Source: Pholis gunnellus (Eukaryota; Chordata; Actinopteri; Perciformes; Pholidae). Taken from it: a stretch of DNA of 64,000 nt. Location of the stretch: assembly GCA_910591455.2 (NCBI GenBank), contig OU342822.1, positions 14,190,154-14,254,153 of the forward strand. The letters run 5' to 3'. How positions within the stretch are numbered: position 1 is the stretch's first letter; every line of letters starts with the position of its first letter. The notes beneath the pieces are model-generated. The model saw only the letters and a program-made list of their open reading frames with translations, had not been told where the DNA came from and made no database searches. The position numbers were made by a program, and so were the translations under genes. Positions 48,724 to 60,923 of this stretch are shown here, in pieces.

Positions 48724-49505
48724 TACATACAATATATAACTGCACCACAGAAGTAAGCACCTCTCTCCAAGACTCCTTTAACACAAGCATGGACATTGTA
48801 AGCTTGGTGAATGTATGCTTGCAGATCTGTTGTTTTAGACCACATTACTTTTACCTAATAAACTGTCAACTGACTGTGTTTCTAAACACCCCAATGCAGC
48901 ACATAGTCCACTGGAGACACGAGCACAACAGCCTCCTTTGAAGTAGGCAAGACACGAGTAAGTCACTACAGTGGGGATCATGGTCAAGCGTCACTACCTG
49001 TGGCTTAAAGCACTGAAGACACAGCCGAAACCTGAAGCTTGAGCACATATATGTCAAACATGACATGGGCTATATATGTCAAACATGACATGGGCTATTT
49101 CTGTCATGTCAACTACACACGCCTCTTACAAACACGACACCATAACATGCTAGCATTAGCATTAGTGTCAAAACCAGTTATAGAAAAAAAAACAACAATG
49201 ATGTAGCTTCCAGGGGGCACGAAACAAAGAACCCCTTTTTCAATAGTCAGATAGTTATTGGGATGCTGTTGTCTTCTTCTTGAGCTCACTGTCAGTGTCT
49301 GACTGTCTGCCCTTGGTAACTTCGGTGAGGCCCTGCTTCACAATGCTAACGTTAGCATTCAGCTAATTAGCTGTATCTCGTTTTACTCAGTAACAAATCG
49401 TTTCAGAGTTATTACACCGGCTCAGTTAAGTGTCCGACCTACCTGGCCCACCGCCGACAGAGAACGACCGAGCGTCCGGTATGCACATCTGGATCGCGAT
49501 AACAT
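45006..49505 (-). CDS. dlst: Dihydrolipoamide succinyltransferase (E2 of 2-oxoglutarate dehydrogenase), 15 exons, 448 aa
   Basis: Transfers the succinyl group from lipoamide to CoA in the mitochondrial 2-oxoglutarate dehydrogenase complex (TCA cycle). Minus-strand exons: 49505-49443, 48007-47974, 47696-47654, 47551-47487, 47405-47331, 47204-47149, 47049-46941, 46777-46634, 46509-46442, 46355-46258, 46029-45899, 45781-45708, 45612-45529, 45418-45251, 45140-45006. Phases agree throughout; 448 aa against 453 in human, with 15 exons as in human. The start MLSRSRCAYRTLGRSLSA is an Arg-rich mitochondrial targeting peptide. The lipoyl domain has its lysine at residue 112 (EIETDK). An Ala/Pro-rich linker (PAAAPPPPPPASAPAPT region) follows, with no peripheral subunit-binding domain, as expected for DLST. 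The catalytic core ends with YDHRLVDG (His419, Asp423) and VLLLDM. Exon 4 has two usable acceptors (see findings). Confidence 0.97.
48690..48732. repeat. dlst: (AT)n/(AC)n microsatellite in dlst intron 1
   Basis: About eleven AT units run into AC-rich and ATAC units. Intronic on the dlst transcript. Confidence 0.85.
49047..49096. repeat. dlst: Perfect 25-bp tandem duplication in dlst intron 1
   Basis: Two identical adjacent 25-base copies (49047-49071 and 49072-49096) beginning ATATATGTCAAACATGACAT. Each copy contains the near-palindrome ATGTCAAACATGACAT. The identity suggests a recent duplication. Confidence 0.9.
49208..49222 (+). promoter_or_regulatory. Weak candidate CTCF site in dlst intron 1
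   Basis: TTCCAGGGGGCAC contains the CTCF core half YAGRKGGCRS exactly (CAGGGGGCAC), but the upstream CCAS half does not match. It lies about 300 bp inside the dlst gene. Low confidence. Confidence 0.25.
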
Positions 49506-49979
49506 AACGCTAGCTGTGTAGCTGTGTCCTCTTTAGCTCAATGTGACAGCGGTTGAAGGAGCGGTACGGAAGCTCGCTCCAAAGCGCGAGGGCGGTGCAG
49601 GTGGGACGAACCACTGCGGCTGGAACGGAGGGGGTGTGTGCGTCCGATAACATCGAGAATAGGGCGAAATAAAAGTACTTTTTCTTCAGATAACAAAATA
49701 AAAACATTCACATAGAGGTAACAGGACTGTACCATTGTCTGTATTAAGTAGTAATCCACACTTTTACAATTCTTTAGAATTAATTTCACAATAAACATCC
49801 ATGGCACAACCACTATTTGGAAAAAGGATACATTAAATACAATTTGAACGTATTCTTCATATAGTCCCATTAAGAGTGGGTTGTGCGATTTAAATAGCAT
49901 GTTATTGTGTGCAGGTAGGATGGGATAGGTTGGCATATTTGACCACACCTCCTGTTTTTTTGGAGGGGCTCTCAGCTGG

Positions 49980-50061
49980 ACCACTACAAATACTTGAGTC
50001 ATTCCTCCTCCTGCAAGCTCCAGACCTGCAGCCTCCTCGGGTCCTTCTCAACAGACAACAG
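49980..50061 (+). other. prox2: Candidate prox2 5' UTR exon
   Basis: A GC-richer stretch ends in AACAG with donor GTGGGT from 50062. An acceptor TTGTTATTCCAG ends at 50411, 71 bases before the prox2 ATG, so the leader could be spliced. The start of this exon is unknown. It lies about 0.5 kb from the dlst start on the other strand, so the two genes share one divergent promoter region. Confidence 0.4.
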
Positions 50062-50482
50062 GTGGGTCACATAAAAGGCTCCTGTAAATAGATGTGCTTC
50101 TTATTTCGAGTTTTCACTCTCATACAAAACTAGAATGTAAGATGTTTATCTCAACCTTTGATTTAGTCTAACATTTTAATATAGACAAACAAACAAAAAT
50201 GCAACTGAAAAGTTAGGAGACATTTTCAAATATTTGAAAAATGACTCAAAATGATCTTTCTTATCAGGACAACATGTATTATTGTGGTTTCATTCTTTAA
50301 AGTTGTACAGTTTACTTAATATTTTAAGTTACATATTTTTACTTTATTCATGTGCAAGGCAATTCAGATCTATGTTTGTGCAACAACCAAAGTCTTCATT
50401 TGTTATTCCAGGAGGCAATTTAATTTTCAATTTCTTTCTGGGTTTTTTTCCATCGCTCTTTTTTCTTCTTCACCCAACAAGC

Positions 50483-53400
50483 ATGAATCCAAGTGTTTGG
50501 AGCAACGGTATGTATTCCTCCAGCAGCATTTGCCTCGACGGCTACCCTGCAGAGCACGTCTCCTCTTTTCAACTGGACCCCGAGCTGTTCAATTCAGAAT
50601 TTCCAGGTGTTTCTGTGTCCTTACACAAAGACAGCGAGGACATAACAATGCCAGCGGAGAGTGCGTATTACAGCCGCGATGATGCTGGTTCAAGTTTGAG
50701 CTGTTCGAGCCGGCTGGAGCTCAGTCCATCGAGAGACAACACCGCTTTACATTTACCCACGGGCATGCACTCATCTCCTGCATCCAGTTCTTGTGGTCAC
50801 CATGAGTGGAACTTAAACAGCGGCCATCAAGCAAAGCGTGCCAGAGTAGAACATATCATCAAAGGCATGACCAGCTCTCCTGGTATGCTCTGCACAGATG
50901 GGATGGCGAATCAGCACGAGGAGTCAGACGGCATGCAGGAAAGGATTCAAGATCGGGAGCTTGTGGATCGTGGATCTGGCTGTCAGACGACAAGAAAGCA
51001 GCTTGAGAGTCAGCATCAGCACCTCAGACAGCTCAGGACAAGTTTAAACCATGTGGGTGGAGTAACCGAGTACAGTAAATATCCCACCTGGAACAACTCT
51101 CCCGAAGCATCTCCAACATTTACAGATTCATACAGTGAGTTCCAGAGCAGCTCAAGCAGAAAATATCAAGGATGGAAGAAGGTGAAGCTGATGAACTACT
51201 TCCAGTCGAAGCCTGAGAGGATAAAGCTGATGGCAGATGTTTTGAAGCACGAACTGAGCAGAGCTGTCAGCTTGAGCGTTGACTCGATCTTTAGAAGCGT
51301 GCCACTTCTACAGACATCCACGAATGACGAGGGGAACGTAGAGACTGATATGTCTCTTCAGTCATCGGTTGGTGAAGACGAGACGCAAGAAGTCCCAGAT
51401 GTTCAAACCGAAGCTCTGTCTCTGGTTGTGCAGAAGCCTCGGCTGGAAAGAGCCGACAAGTTCATCCTCCAGTCCAGAGCAAGAGCTCCCCATCGGCCCA
51501 AACCTCTGGTCCCCTACGGCCACGACTCTGCTCTGCATGAAGATCAGCCGCCAGAGAAGGATCACAACACTGGACATGCCCTCAGGTGCCCGCGAAAGGA
51601 ATGCTCCGAGGTCAGTCGAGCAACGTTTGAGACGTTTGACACACGTTGGAACTCGATCAAAGTGAGATCGAAGGTGAACTCCAGATCCGTCAGAAGCCCA
51701 CAGACTCACACTGTGTCGGTGGGTCCCACGCTGGTGGAAAGCCCGTCTCATGTCAAGCTTGAGTCCGATTGCCTGAGGAGGAACAACCTGTACATGCTGA
51801 ATGTATCCTTTACAAGTTGTTATACTGATGTAGTCTAATAATTGATGTTCTTTATGTTTTCTTGTGGCTTTAAGAAGCAATCAATAGTAACAGAAAATAT
51901 TTATTTCCTTATTGCAGCTGACTTTAAATAACTAACTCTTTCTTTGTTTATTTGAGGTCACAAACCTTGTCACCCCTCACAGCTATGTGCTATAAAATAA
52001 GTCTGCTCATCAACAAAAACATGTTTTTTAAAGAGGACAGCACCATACGTACTCCCTTTGATCTTCCAAACTTGCAGTAAATAGCAGTCTCTCATTGGGT
52101 TGAGCTGTAATAATGTCTTTGAGAACATGTATCCATCATCCTTATCAAAGAAAACTACTGTTTCTTATGTCTCGGCTGTGTGTTTTACCCTTAACACCGG
52201 TGCGTTTAGGAGGGTCTGAACACAAACCATCTGAAGAAAGCAAAGCACATGTTCTTCTACACCCGCTACCCGAGCTCTCTGGTACTGAAGATGTGTTTCT
52301 ATGACGTGCAGGTGAGGAAATACTTGCAATATTCATCCACACATTTGTGTCTTTTTGATAGATAATATTTACAAAACACAAGTTAATATTACCTTAAAGA
52401 AATACAGATGTGTAGCAACTATAACAATCTTGGAAAAGTTGCTGTATTTTGCATTCAAGCAGACATGTTTCATGTCGTTTCTGAGAGAAAATCTTCTGTG
52501 GGTGTTTATGTGCGGCATGTTTTATGATCCCAAACCAGTTTATCTTTTCAAAATGCATCTTTGTCACCACAGAATAAAGAATCAGTTCCAGACAAGTGAA
52601 TAGTTTTTGTTTTTTATTTGTTATTACAATCAAGCAATCAGATCAGGATTAAGAACTTTAACCCAAAATGTATAAACACGGCAACACAGAGATGTGCTAA
52701 AATAGTTTATTCATATTTTCTTTTCTTTATATCGTGAAACATGCTCAGCAGCTTCTCTCTCACACAAAGACACATTTATTACAATGCATCAAATTCCACG
52801 TTGACCATCTCACTTACCCGTCTCTCTGTCTCGTCCTCAGTTCACGCGCTGCATCACCTCTCAGCTCATCAAGTGGTTCAGTAACTTCAGGGAGTTCTAC
52901 TACATCCAGATGGAGAAGTTCGCCCGGCACGCTCTCATAGGAGTGGCTAACGTGAGGAGTCTGACTGTGGGCAGAGAATCAGAACTTTTCAGAGCTCTCA
53001 ACATGCACTACAACAAAACCAACGACTTCCAGGTAAACCGATGCTCCACTATAATTCTTACTGGTGATATCTTACTCACGTCGTACAGATTTGTTTTTTT
53101 TTGCTTTGGGAGCCTCCAGTGAGGTTATTTTATCGTCTCATTTTGATGTTCAGTCCAACACATAATTTACTTTTGTTAGATGTGTGTAGCGCTTTACATT
53201 TCTCAACAGTCTCAAAGCATAATTTTTGAATGTGTCGGATTCGCTGCATCTGCATATTTGTTACGGGTAAAGATTATAGTGGCTTTACAAGATTAATTCA
53301 ATATAACGGTTCCTAATAATTTGCAGATTATATAATACACACATATGTAGAAAATGTGAATTGCTTCAGAAATGTTTTCTATTTATTGTAAGTACAGAGG

Positions 53401-56400
53401 TAAAAAAAACTGTACAGAGAAAGCAGCTCAGGGAACCATGAGCTTTATGATCAGATACAAATATTTAGTTCGAAGTGCGAAAAGGCTCCGAAAGTTTAAA
53501 TAAATTGTCTGGTTGAGCCCCATTTAGATTATTTCACTTTCATCCAGTATGTAACAATAATGAACCCACATGAATATTAATATGAGGAAAAACAACCATA
53601 ACTTCATGAAGCCAGTAACAGGTTATTAAGTCCCTGTTTGTGAACTACGCAGAATATAGTCAAAGTGTATTCATGCTGTAATAAACAGATTATGAGTCAT
53701 TGATTTTCATTTTCTCCTTAATCTGGGAATTTATAACAGATAAACAGTTTCCCTGTTTATATACATTAACCAGCCTACATGTGTACTACTCCACAGAGTG
53801 ACATATTTCATATTTAGTAATATAGCTTTAAAACTAATTCTACTAACTAGTTAAACTCCTATCCCATAATAACCCTGCAGTGAGAAGTGTGACTGAAGAT
53901 GAGTTTCAGAAGAGGTAAAGGGAACTAACCACTTAATAAGATCTTTAAATGAGGATTTGCTGTAAAAATGATAATTAACATTTCTGAATTTCATAATTTA
54001 TAAGAGTTTATACATCACGATTAACACAGCTGATTAACATGTGATAAGACTTGCAGACTATAATGCAAAACTCAGCCTATTAAGTAAAGAAGCATTCTGT
54101 GTTTTTAATATTTACAAATGTATGTGTGCTCCCCCCCCCCTTCATTTAAAAAGAAAAGCTAAATGCTTAGACTTTTAGTAAGGATTCACATGAACACAGC
54201 TTTAAATGTTTAAGCTGAGTTTCTGCAGGGAGCAGGTTACATTTAAGACCTTTTTAATACCACTCAAAATGCAATTTAATACCAGTTTACCGATCATACT
54301 GGCTAGTATGACGGAGAGCAGAGGGACATTATGGCCTACAAACATTTTGTATTATATAACTTTTTTTTCCTCAATAGTTCACAGAAGCATATAACTACAA
54401 TTCGTGATGCTATAAATCATTTTAATTAAATTTAAATTGTTGGCAGATAAACGGTAAAAACATAAAAAATGAAGGAATAGCTTAACCAAATAAAAAAAAG
54501 TAACATTTAAATGTTTAATATTTTGTAAATTAAATACTTTTTTTCAAATCAAACAGTGCTTTGAAAATAGAAATTATGTGATTACACACAATCACAGATT
54601 CCAGGTAAAAAACAATTCAAAAGCAAAAGGCCAAAACACTAAGTTAGCTGTCAAACATTTGCTGCTAGGTTTAGTTTTCTTTCTCCTACTGAGTGACGGA
54701 GACACTGAACCTTCAAGTAAAGAGTTGTGGTTTCTTCTCATGAAACACAATTAATGATGTTAGCTGAGTAACTATGTAACGTCACGTCAAACTTTTTGTC
54801 TTGTTACAGTGTTATTTCCCTGTTTGGTCTCAAGTCAAACGGATTACACACATGAACACACCCAGCAGTGATGTCGAGTGTGAGAGCAGAAATCAAACAT
54901 CCCTTTTAGATGAAATATATCACAACACAACAGACATAGTAGTGAAGATTCTGTAGTTCTTAGAAGTGGTGGCGCTAAAAACTAAAAGTTTGTCTTGAGT
55001 TAGAGAAAAGGCCTCAACAAACTGTAGCATATTTCCCTTCTAGATTCTAACAAAGTGAGCAAAGCTGAGCACATTGAATATCCAAAATAGAAAGGGTTCA
55101 TCCTCTGGGGAGCACAGATTTGCACACAAGATGTCATGGTAAATTTACTTATTATATTTGTACATGTAGGCCTTTTGACCAAATAATGGTGAGGAAAGAG
55201 GTCAGTCTTTTATATGGAAGCATTTGGTGGACTAAATTAAAATGTAATCTCACAAAATCGTTTAAATGTGCATTAATTGGATTAATTAAAATTCAACAAA
55301 GCAATTTGCATTATGATGAGTAACTATGCTCATTTACTGACAATATTAATGTGAAAATGGAAAAGCCATTTGACAATTCATTTTCAAATGAACGCTTTAT
55401 GAGAATTTGCAAAAAAGTAAAAATTTAAATGGAAACCTATTATCCATTTTAATTTCAATTGTGACCTAGATGATCTATGGGTAAATGCAAAATTAAATAA
55501 AATTGTATATGTTGCATTCAAATCTCATTATTGAACATTATTGAATTTTAACCCATTTAATAATTATGAGTGAGAAATGAAAATGTTAAGATACATTTTC
55601 ATTAATCAATCAGTTTACTCCACCAAATGCTTCCATAAATGGCTTTAATACTAATTTAACATGCATTGCCTTAAATATATAAAGCTTTAAACAGCTTTTA
55701 AGAACTGACAATTACAGACGTATCCCAAACAGTCAACAATTAAATCAAGCTACCAGAGCTAAGAATATAATATCAGCCAATATTAACTCATTGCAGATAT
55801 ATTGCTACCAAGCTCTAGTTTTTAAGGGATTGAGGACATTTTTAAATTCATAAACAGGGATATTTTCAGAATTTTCATTCGTCATGAAAATTATGAACGA
55901 TTTTAGATTTTCTTTTCTAAAAGTGAGCATAACTGTTCCAAACCACACCGATGCAGTGTCTCCTCGTGGAATTAAGGTCGTTGACAATAAACTGAATTTT
56001 GAGATTGATTTTTAACTTTGCAACATAATACTGCTTACCAGCTCCAGTGTCGTTATTCAACAATGTTACAGTTCCAACATACATTTGTGAAGGTATTCAG
56101 GAATATGAAAAACACTGAAAAGTAAAAAAAAAAAGCAGTCAGGAGTCCCTGATGTGTGTTGATTCAACTGGTTTAATATTATCCTCAATCAACAGTCGTG
56201 CCTTTGCCATGTTTCACCTCGTTACTTACCTTGATTTTCCACGCCTGACTCTAAATACGTGAAAACAGTTTGTGTGTAAAAGGCCGTAACGTTTTTAATC
56301 TTCTGTGGATTCACAGGTCCCTGATAGATTCTTGGAGGTTGCAGAGATTACATTGAGAGAATTTTACGTTGCCGTTTCAATGGGAAAGGATTGTGATCCA

Positions 56401-56484
56401 TCTTGGAAGAAAGCAATCTACAAAGTGATCTGTAAACTGGACAGTGACGTACCAGCTGAATTCAAAAGTCATCCCTCTGGATGA
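50483..56484 (+). CDS. prox2: Prospero homeobox protein 2, four coding exons, 593 aa
   Basis: Nuclear DNA-binding regulator of the Prospero family. Exons 50483-51802, 52210-52311, 52841-53032 and 56317-56484 (1320, 102, 192 and 168 nt, all phase 0) give 593 aa against about 592 in human. The start MNPSVWSNGMYSSSSICLDG was chosen over upstream in-frame codons, which are hydrophobic and lie before a probable acceptor at 50411. The N-terminal part has an AKRARVEHIIKGM nuclear motif and the conserved SRAVSLSVDSIFRSVPLL segment. The C-terminal Homeo-Prospero domain (residues 441-593) reads NHLKKAKHMFFYTRYPSS, FTRCITSQLIKWFSNFREFYYIQMEKFARHA in part, ALNMHYNK and DPSWKKAIYKVICKLDSD. Donor GTATCC after exon 1 is weak; reading on adds 12 residues and a stop. 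PROX2 rather than PROX1 is chosen from synteny with DLST and YLPM1 and the diverged N-terminus. Confidence 0.93.
53033..56316 (+). other. prox2: Last intron of prox2
   Basis: A 3.3 kb AT-rich intron separating the two halves of the Prospero domain. No coding exon, mobile element or RNA gene is recognised in it. A ten-base C run occurs near 54131. Confidence 0.7.
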
Positions 56485-57459
56485 GAACCAACCAGACGAC
56501 ATCATGTGCCACAGTGGTCACTGCCACAATGTGGATTTACTCGTGCCTTGAATAGCAAACTATTTGGTTTCTAATGAAGCACCGGACATGTTGTAAAATA
56601 GAATAGTGACGAGCATGCCCGCACATATCCAATCTCCACACATATTGCATTTGACAGTTTATCAAATGCTTTACTGGCTTGTTGCAGCATGAGGTCGTTT
56701 GACAGCATTTGTATTTTTGCTATATTAACCATATTATATAGCAATAACACAGTTTGTATTGTACCGATTGTGCAACTATTTAATCTGTGATGATCTTCAA
56801 GTGCAACACATTCTGTTTATTAAGCAGCAAAAAAAAGGTCCACACCACCAGGAGAAGAAAAAATAATTTAATATTCAGCAGAGCTCATATGTATGTACAG
56901 GACAAAATGAAAATTACAAGTATGTTAAAATGACAGTAAATGATGATTCTCATCCGCTCCTTACAAACTGCTGGTAAGATAGCAGCGTTTTTGTCTCACT
57001 TCCATACTCACCATGAAGATGCAGCATCCACTTTCTAAAGGGTTCACTGTGGCTGGCTGTCCACGGGCAAATCAAACGTCTTCTTCAGTGGATCTGTGTG
57101 TTCGGTCACAACTGAGGATCCTCGTCTTCAGTAACAGCGTTAGAAATCCATATGAAAATTCTCATGAGTTAAAATTCTGGAGGATTTACTTCACGAGTGC
57201 AAAAATTTGTGAATGTAAAATGTATCTTAAAAACTGAATACATCGGCTTCCATATTGACCACATAGCGATATGAAGTGTGCACAACTCAACAGCAATAGA
57301 ATATAACTACACCTCTGTGTGATGTTTTCTTTTCAATTAACTGGCTGTGAGAACAGAAGTCAAACAGGCAGGTCTGTACATATTAAGTGTGCCAATGTAT
57401 TGAGAAAGTATTGAGCTAGGCTGTTGGATAAGATATTTTGTATGTGAGATAGACAAAAC

Positions 57460-57465
57460 AATAAA
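57460..57465 (+). terminator. prox2: Candidate prox2 polyadenylation signal
   Basis: AATAAA followed by the GT/T-rich stretch TGTGCCTTGTTCTTCC, about 975 bases after the stop codon. Another AATAAA lies near 57657 and may be used instead. Confidence 0.45.
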
Positions 57466-57699
57466 AGCAATGAATGTGCCTTGTTCTTCCTCACTTAAAT
57501 ACATATTATGGTTATTTGTGAGCTTTGATAATGTGCATTAGTGGTGATCACAGGTAGTAATAATCAGCTGAATGTGTTACAGGTAACATGTGTATATCTC
57601 GTCTTTGAATGTAAACGTGTGTTAAAACAATGGCAAAAACTCAAATGAGACATAAAAATAAAATACTATTCTGGTCATGGAAAGCCACTGTGGGCTGAC

Positions 57700-59151
57700 T
57701 TTACTTGGTTGTTGACAACCTTAAATTAATATTAAATTATACTTAAAAGGTTAAAAACACAGAGTGAGGTGGTTTTCAGTCCTACAATCATGCACTCACG
57801 TTACACTTCATTTTCAAGCCACAAGTTGAGGTGAAATTGGCAGCTGTCTGTGCAATTACCTCATAGTATATATTTTTAAATGAGTTAAACAAATAAAAAA
57901 CTAAGACAAGGAGAGAATGGCACATACACCACCATCATGAGACCGGGAGGCAACTCACAGAGGTGTAAAACTTTCAAGGGTGCGATAGATTTGCACTGAA
58001 ATTTGCACAGATGTAGGGAATATGTTCAACCAACCATTTATTCTTACTTCTACTCTCCTAATTTATTACAGCCAGTCTTGAATAATGTCACAGGGGGCTA
58101 AACAAGTGATGTCAGGTGGATGTCAATAGTTATTCACAAGCCCCAATGATTCATTTACAGCACATTCTGCTTCAAAAACTCTTCGACCCTCTTGTTCATC
58201 AAGCTAATGAAAGAAACACTCCCCCAGGTTGGTGATTTTGTGAATGTTTTATTGTGTTTTTTTCAAGTATACATGGATCAAAAAAACATTACTACAGGTA
58301 AACGGTACATAAAGCATGAAGAGTATAAAACAGCAAGAATCATGGCTGAATACGGAATACATGACCAGAAGAAGCTCAGAGTTACAATCTACAAATTGAT
58401 CGCGAATAACCAGAGTTCCTGTTTTAAAAAAAACAAAAAAACTATACTGCATCTTTATCAATGAAATAACTAAGATTTTGATAACCATTGGTGGTATGGA
58501 TGAGTCTCTTGTTTCACCACAAGTAAGCTTCAGTGTTTTCACATTCTGGAAACCTGCAGAAAGAAAAAGAGATCATTGATGATTTGGCCAAAGATAGATT
58601 TGTTTGTGATCAAGTATAACTTTTATGTGTTTAACTTATGTGATAACTAGGAAAATACATTCCTAATAAACTTAAGTTTTGTAAATTCAGTTACATTCAG
58701 GCATTGTGGTAACACATTATGCAGAAAAAGTTACAACTGTATTCGTATCAATATAAAAGGCATTACAGCTGTAAAACATACATGCTCGCACACTCAGTGA
58801 GGTTTCTCACTTGGCATTTTTTCACTATTTATTGCGATTAAGCTAAGAAATGTAAAGACAAGCCTTTTTGAAGAAATAGCTTGCTGAAAGAAAGGTGAGA
58901 TAAGACTGTTCCATTCACTTCCATTAAAGAAACTATAAAGTACATATTCAATACAGGACATGTAATAAGAAAAGGCCTTAAACATGTCATCAAGTCATTC
59001 AATTTGTATTTTCAAAACACCGATATGACGACTTCTTACTTTCAACAGATATCGGTAACGTCTACAGCCATCCTAACAACATTATACAAAAGGAGTAACA
59101 TACTGTACATACCTTTCAATGAAGGGAGAAAAGGGGGATACGATTATCTTC
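57700..59151. other. Region between prox2 and ylpm1 (convergent genes)
   Basis: AT-rich. It contains the ylpm1 3' UTR on the minus strand, with a candidate AATAAA at 58833-58828. A small exon-like segment on the minus strand at 58155-58203 is discussed under findings. No other gene is supported; a 90-codon plus-strand frame near 58192 is unremarkable. Confidence 0.5.
58828..58833 (-). terminator. ylpm1: Candidate ylpm1 polyadenylation signal
   Basis: AATAAA on the minus strand about 320 bases after the ylpm1 stop codon. Inferred from position. Confidence 0.4.
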
Positions 59152-60923
59152 TTAGAAATACTTGGTACGGTTGAGAGCTCTTTGTGCCAGCTGTCCGCTC
59201 TCATCCGTTATTCTCTCCCAGTCCGTTTGACCCACCACAAAGCCGATAGCGCGCTTTCGATCGGCTTCCTTCTGCTCCTCGAGATCAGCCCAACGGACCT
59301 TGACAAAGCAACCGCGGTTTTGTGTTATGACCAGGAAGTGGATGACAGGGCATCATTTAACATAAATCTGTTACATTATTTAACATCATAAAAACAACCT
59401 GGACTAGATGGATCTTTACAATTCATATTTTGCCTCATTGGCAAACTAATTAATGTTAAGATGACCAAAGCAACAGCTGTGCAGCAGAGGATATTTACCC
59501 TTTTCTTTCCTGGTTCTGACATGCGCGTGGCATAGTCGTCTGGCAGCTGTAGGTAGTCCTCCATGTGCTCCATGTCTTCCCGTTTCCTCTTCCCACTGCT
59601 CCCCAGACCGTCCAACTTGTCTGTATAAATGGAAGATCACTGTAGTGATCAGTTCTCCTCACCCATGAACACTTTAACTCCATCATCCGAACATCAATTT
59701 CTTCACGAAAGGCCAGCAAGTCAATCAGCATCATATGATTTAGCAAATGTCTTCCTCTACATTCACATAACAATAACAAAGTGCAATCACATCAACACTA
59801 TACTACTTTTCCTCCTCATTTGACTGGCTTGGGATTTGTAGAAATTATAACCATGTTTACATGTATATGCATGTTTTGTTTTCTATATGCAGAACTAGTG
59901 CTGGGCGGTATGACCAAAAATTTGTATCACGGTATTTTTGAAGATTCTGGCGGTTTCGCTGTATTTTTTTTCCTTGACTGGGTTTTTATATAGGTTTATA
60001 GTGGCTTACTCTACTGTCAGAAGTACATAGAATATAAAAACATGTTAATGTCATCATGTATAAAGGCGTCGCTTACTACAGGGTGTCCTCATTTGTTCGT
60101 ATATTGTTGCAGTTAGGCTGAAGTATTTTCGCCCCGGTAAGACGTACCTTGAATCCAGTGTTTTAATGATTGCTCTGAACACGTCTTTCTCGACTGTCTG
60201 TAGCGGGACCATGTCCTTGCATAGGTGGATCGTGGACTCTTAGTATTCCAACTCATGTTTTCTGCTGAGGTGATGGAGTAAGTTGCTCCTGTTACCACCA
60301 GCGGCAACAACAGTGGCTCGATACACTTTGCAATATATAGTCTTTTGGATGTCGGACTTTTTAAAACCAAAACACTTCCAAACAGCGGAGACTGTTGTGT
60401 CGTAGTGTTTTGTCCTGTTATTAATTGTTGTTATAAAGTTATGACCATGATTAGGGGTCCCTCTCAATACACTTAAGGCAACTAGCTCCGACTGCAGTGC
60501 CCTTAGCGGCGAACAATATATTTTGCTGCCCGTTGAAGAGTGACAGCAGTTGTTTCGGCTATGACGATGTGTGAAAAATTTATATCATACGGGAAATTAA
60601 AACCGGTATATACCGCCCAGCACAATGCATAACCTCTTTTCATTCTCTTTGTACATTTACCCGTACAGAAAAGTTTTCTTCAGAGGAAAACAAAAGTGGG
60701 CTTCAAATTGAAGCATCTGTCAATCATTACATTCATAGTTTAGTTTGTTGTCATGCTGTGTGCACAGATACACAGATATGCACACATATAAGACACCATA
60801 ACCATGAATCCAACCAATATCATCAGCCTTTTTACTACTTAAAATGAAGACTAACAAAGGGGAATACCTACCAAGTTTCGCCTCGGACGTGTCCATCTCC
60901 CATTTGCTTTTTGGAATGTAGCC
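59152..60923 (-). CDS. ylpm1: YLPM1 (YLP motif-containing nuclear protein), last three coding exons
   Basis: YLPM1 (ZAP3) is a large nuclear protein with a C-terminal P-loop kinase-like domain and a binding site for protein phosphatase 1; only its extreme C-terminus is here. Minus-strand exons are 60923-60872, 59620-59499 and 59298-59152 (52, 122 and 147 nt) with compatible phases. They encode GYIPKSKWEMDTSEAKLDKLDGL, then a KRKRED basic stretch and YLQLPDDYATRMSEPGKKR, then VRWADLEEQKEADRKRAIGF and the end TDWERITDESGQLAQRALNRTKYF. These are the family's conserved final blocks; KKRVRW is the PP1-docking RVxF motif (RVRW), formed across the last splice junction. Upstream exons with the P-loop domain were not found in 60924-64000 and should lie beyond the right edge. 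Synteny (PROX2 next to YLPM1) agrees with human 14q24.3. Confidence 0.92.
59896..60626 (-). mobile_element. Internally deleted ZBED-type hAT transposon in a ylpm1 intron
   Basis: Terminal inverted repeats GTGCTGGGCGGTAT (left) and its complement ATACCGCCCAGCAC (right, ending near 60624) bound about 730 bp. On the minus strand, 60467-60240 encodes a BED zinc-finger-like segment (AVWKCFGFKKSD ... LLHHLSRKHELEY) in which the second CxxC cysteine is Tyr. After a stop, 60240-60120 encodes a piece of hAT transposase (CKDMVPLQTVEKDVF ... LDSRYVLPGRKYF). The catalytic core is missing. No convincing 8-bp target duplication is seen. It is a non-autonomous relic. Confidence 0.8.

Noticed and set aside
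50282..50482. Upstream in-frame start for prox2 at 50282
   Set aside because: The extra 67 residues are hydrophobic, unlike Prospero N-termini, and a likely splice acceptor ends at 50411.
51803..51838. Extension of prox2 exon 1 by 12 codons to a stop
   Set aside because: The Prospero domain continues in frame from 52210, so this is read as the start of an intron, although the donor GTATCC is weak and a read-through isoform is possible.
58249..58542. 97-codon minus-strand frame reading MKTLKLTCGETRDSS..., with an AG acceptor near 58551
   Set aside because: It lies in probable ylpm1 3' UTR, runs into low-complexity Phe-rich sequence and has no recognisable homology; the splice-like acceptor alone is not enough.
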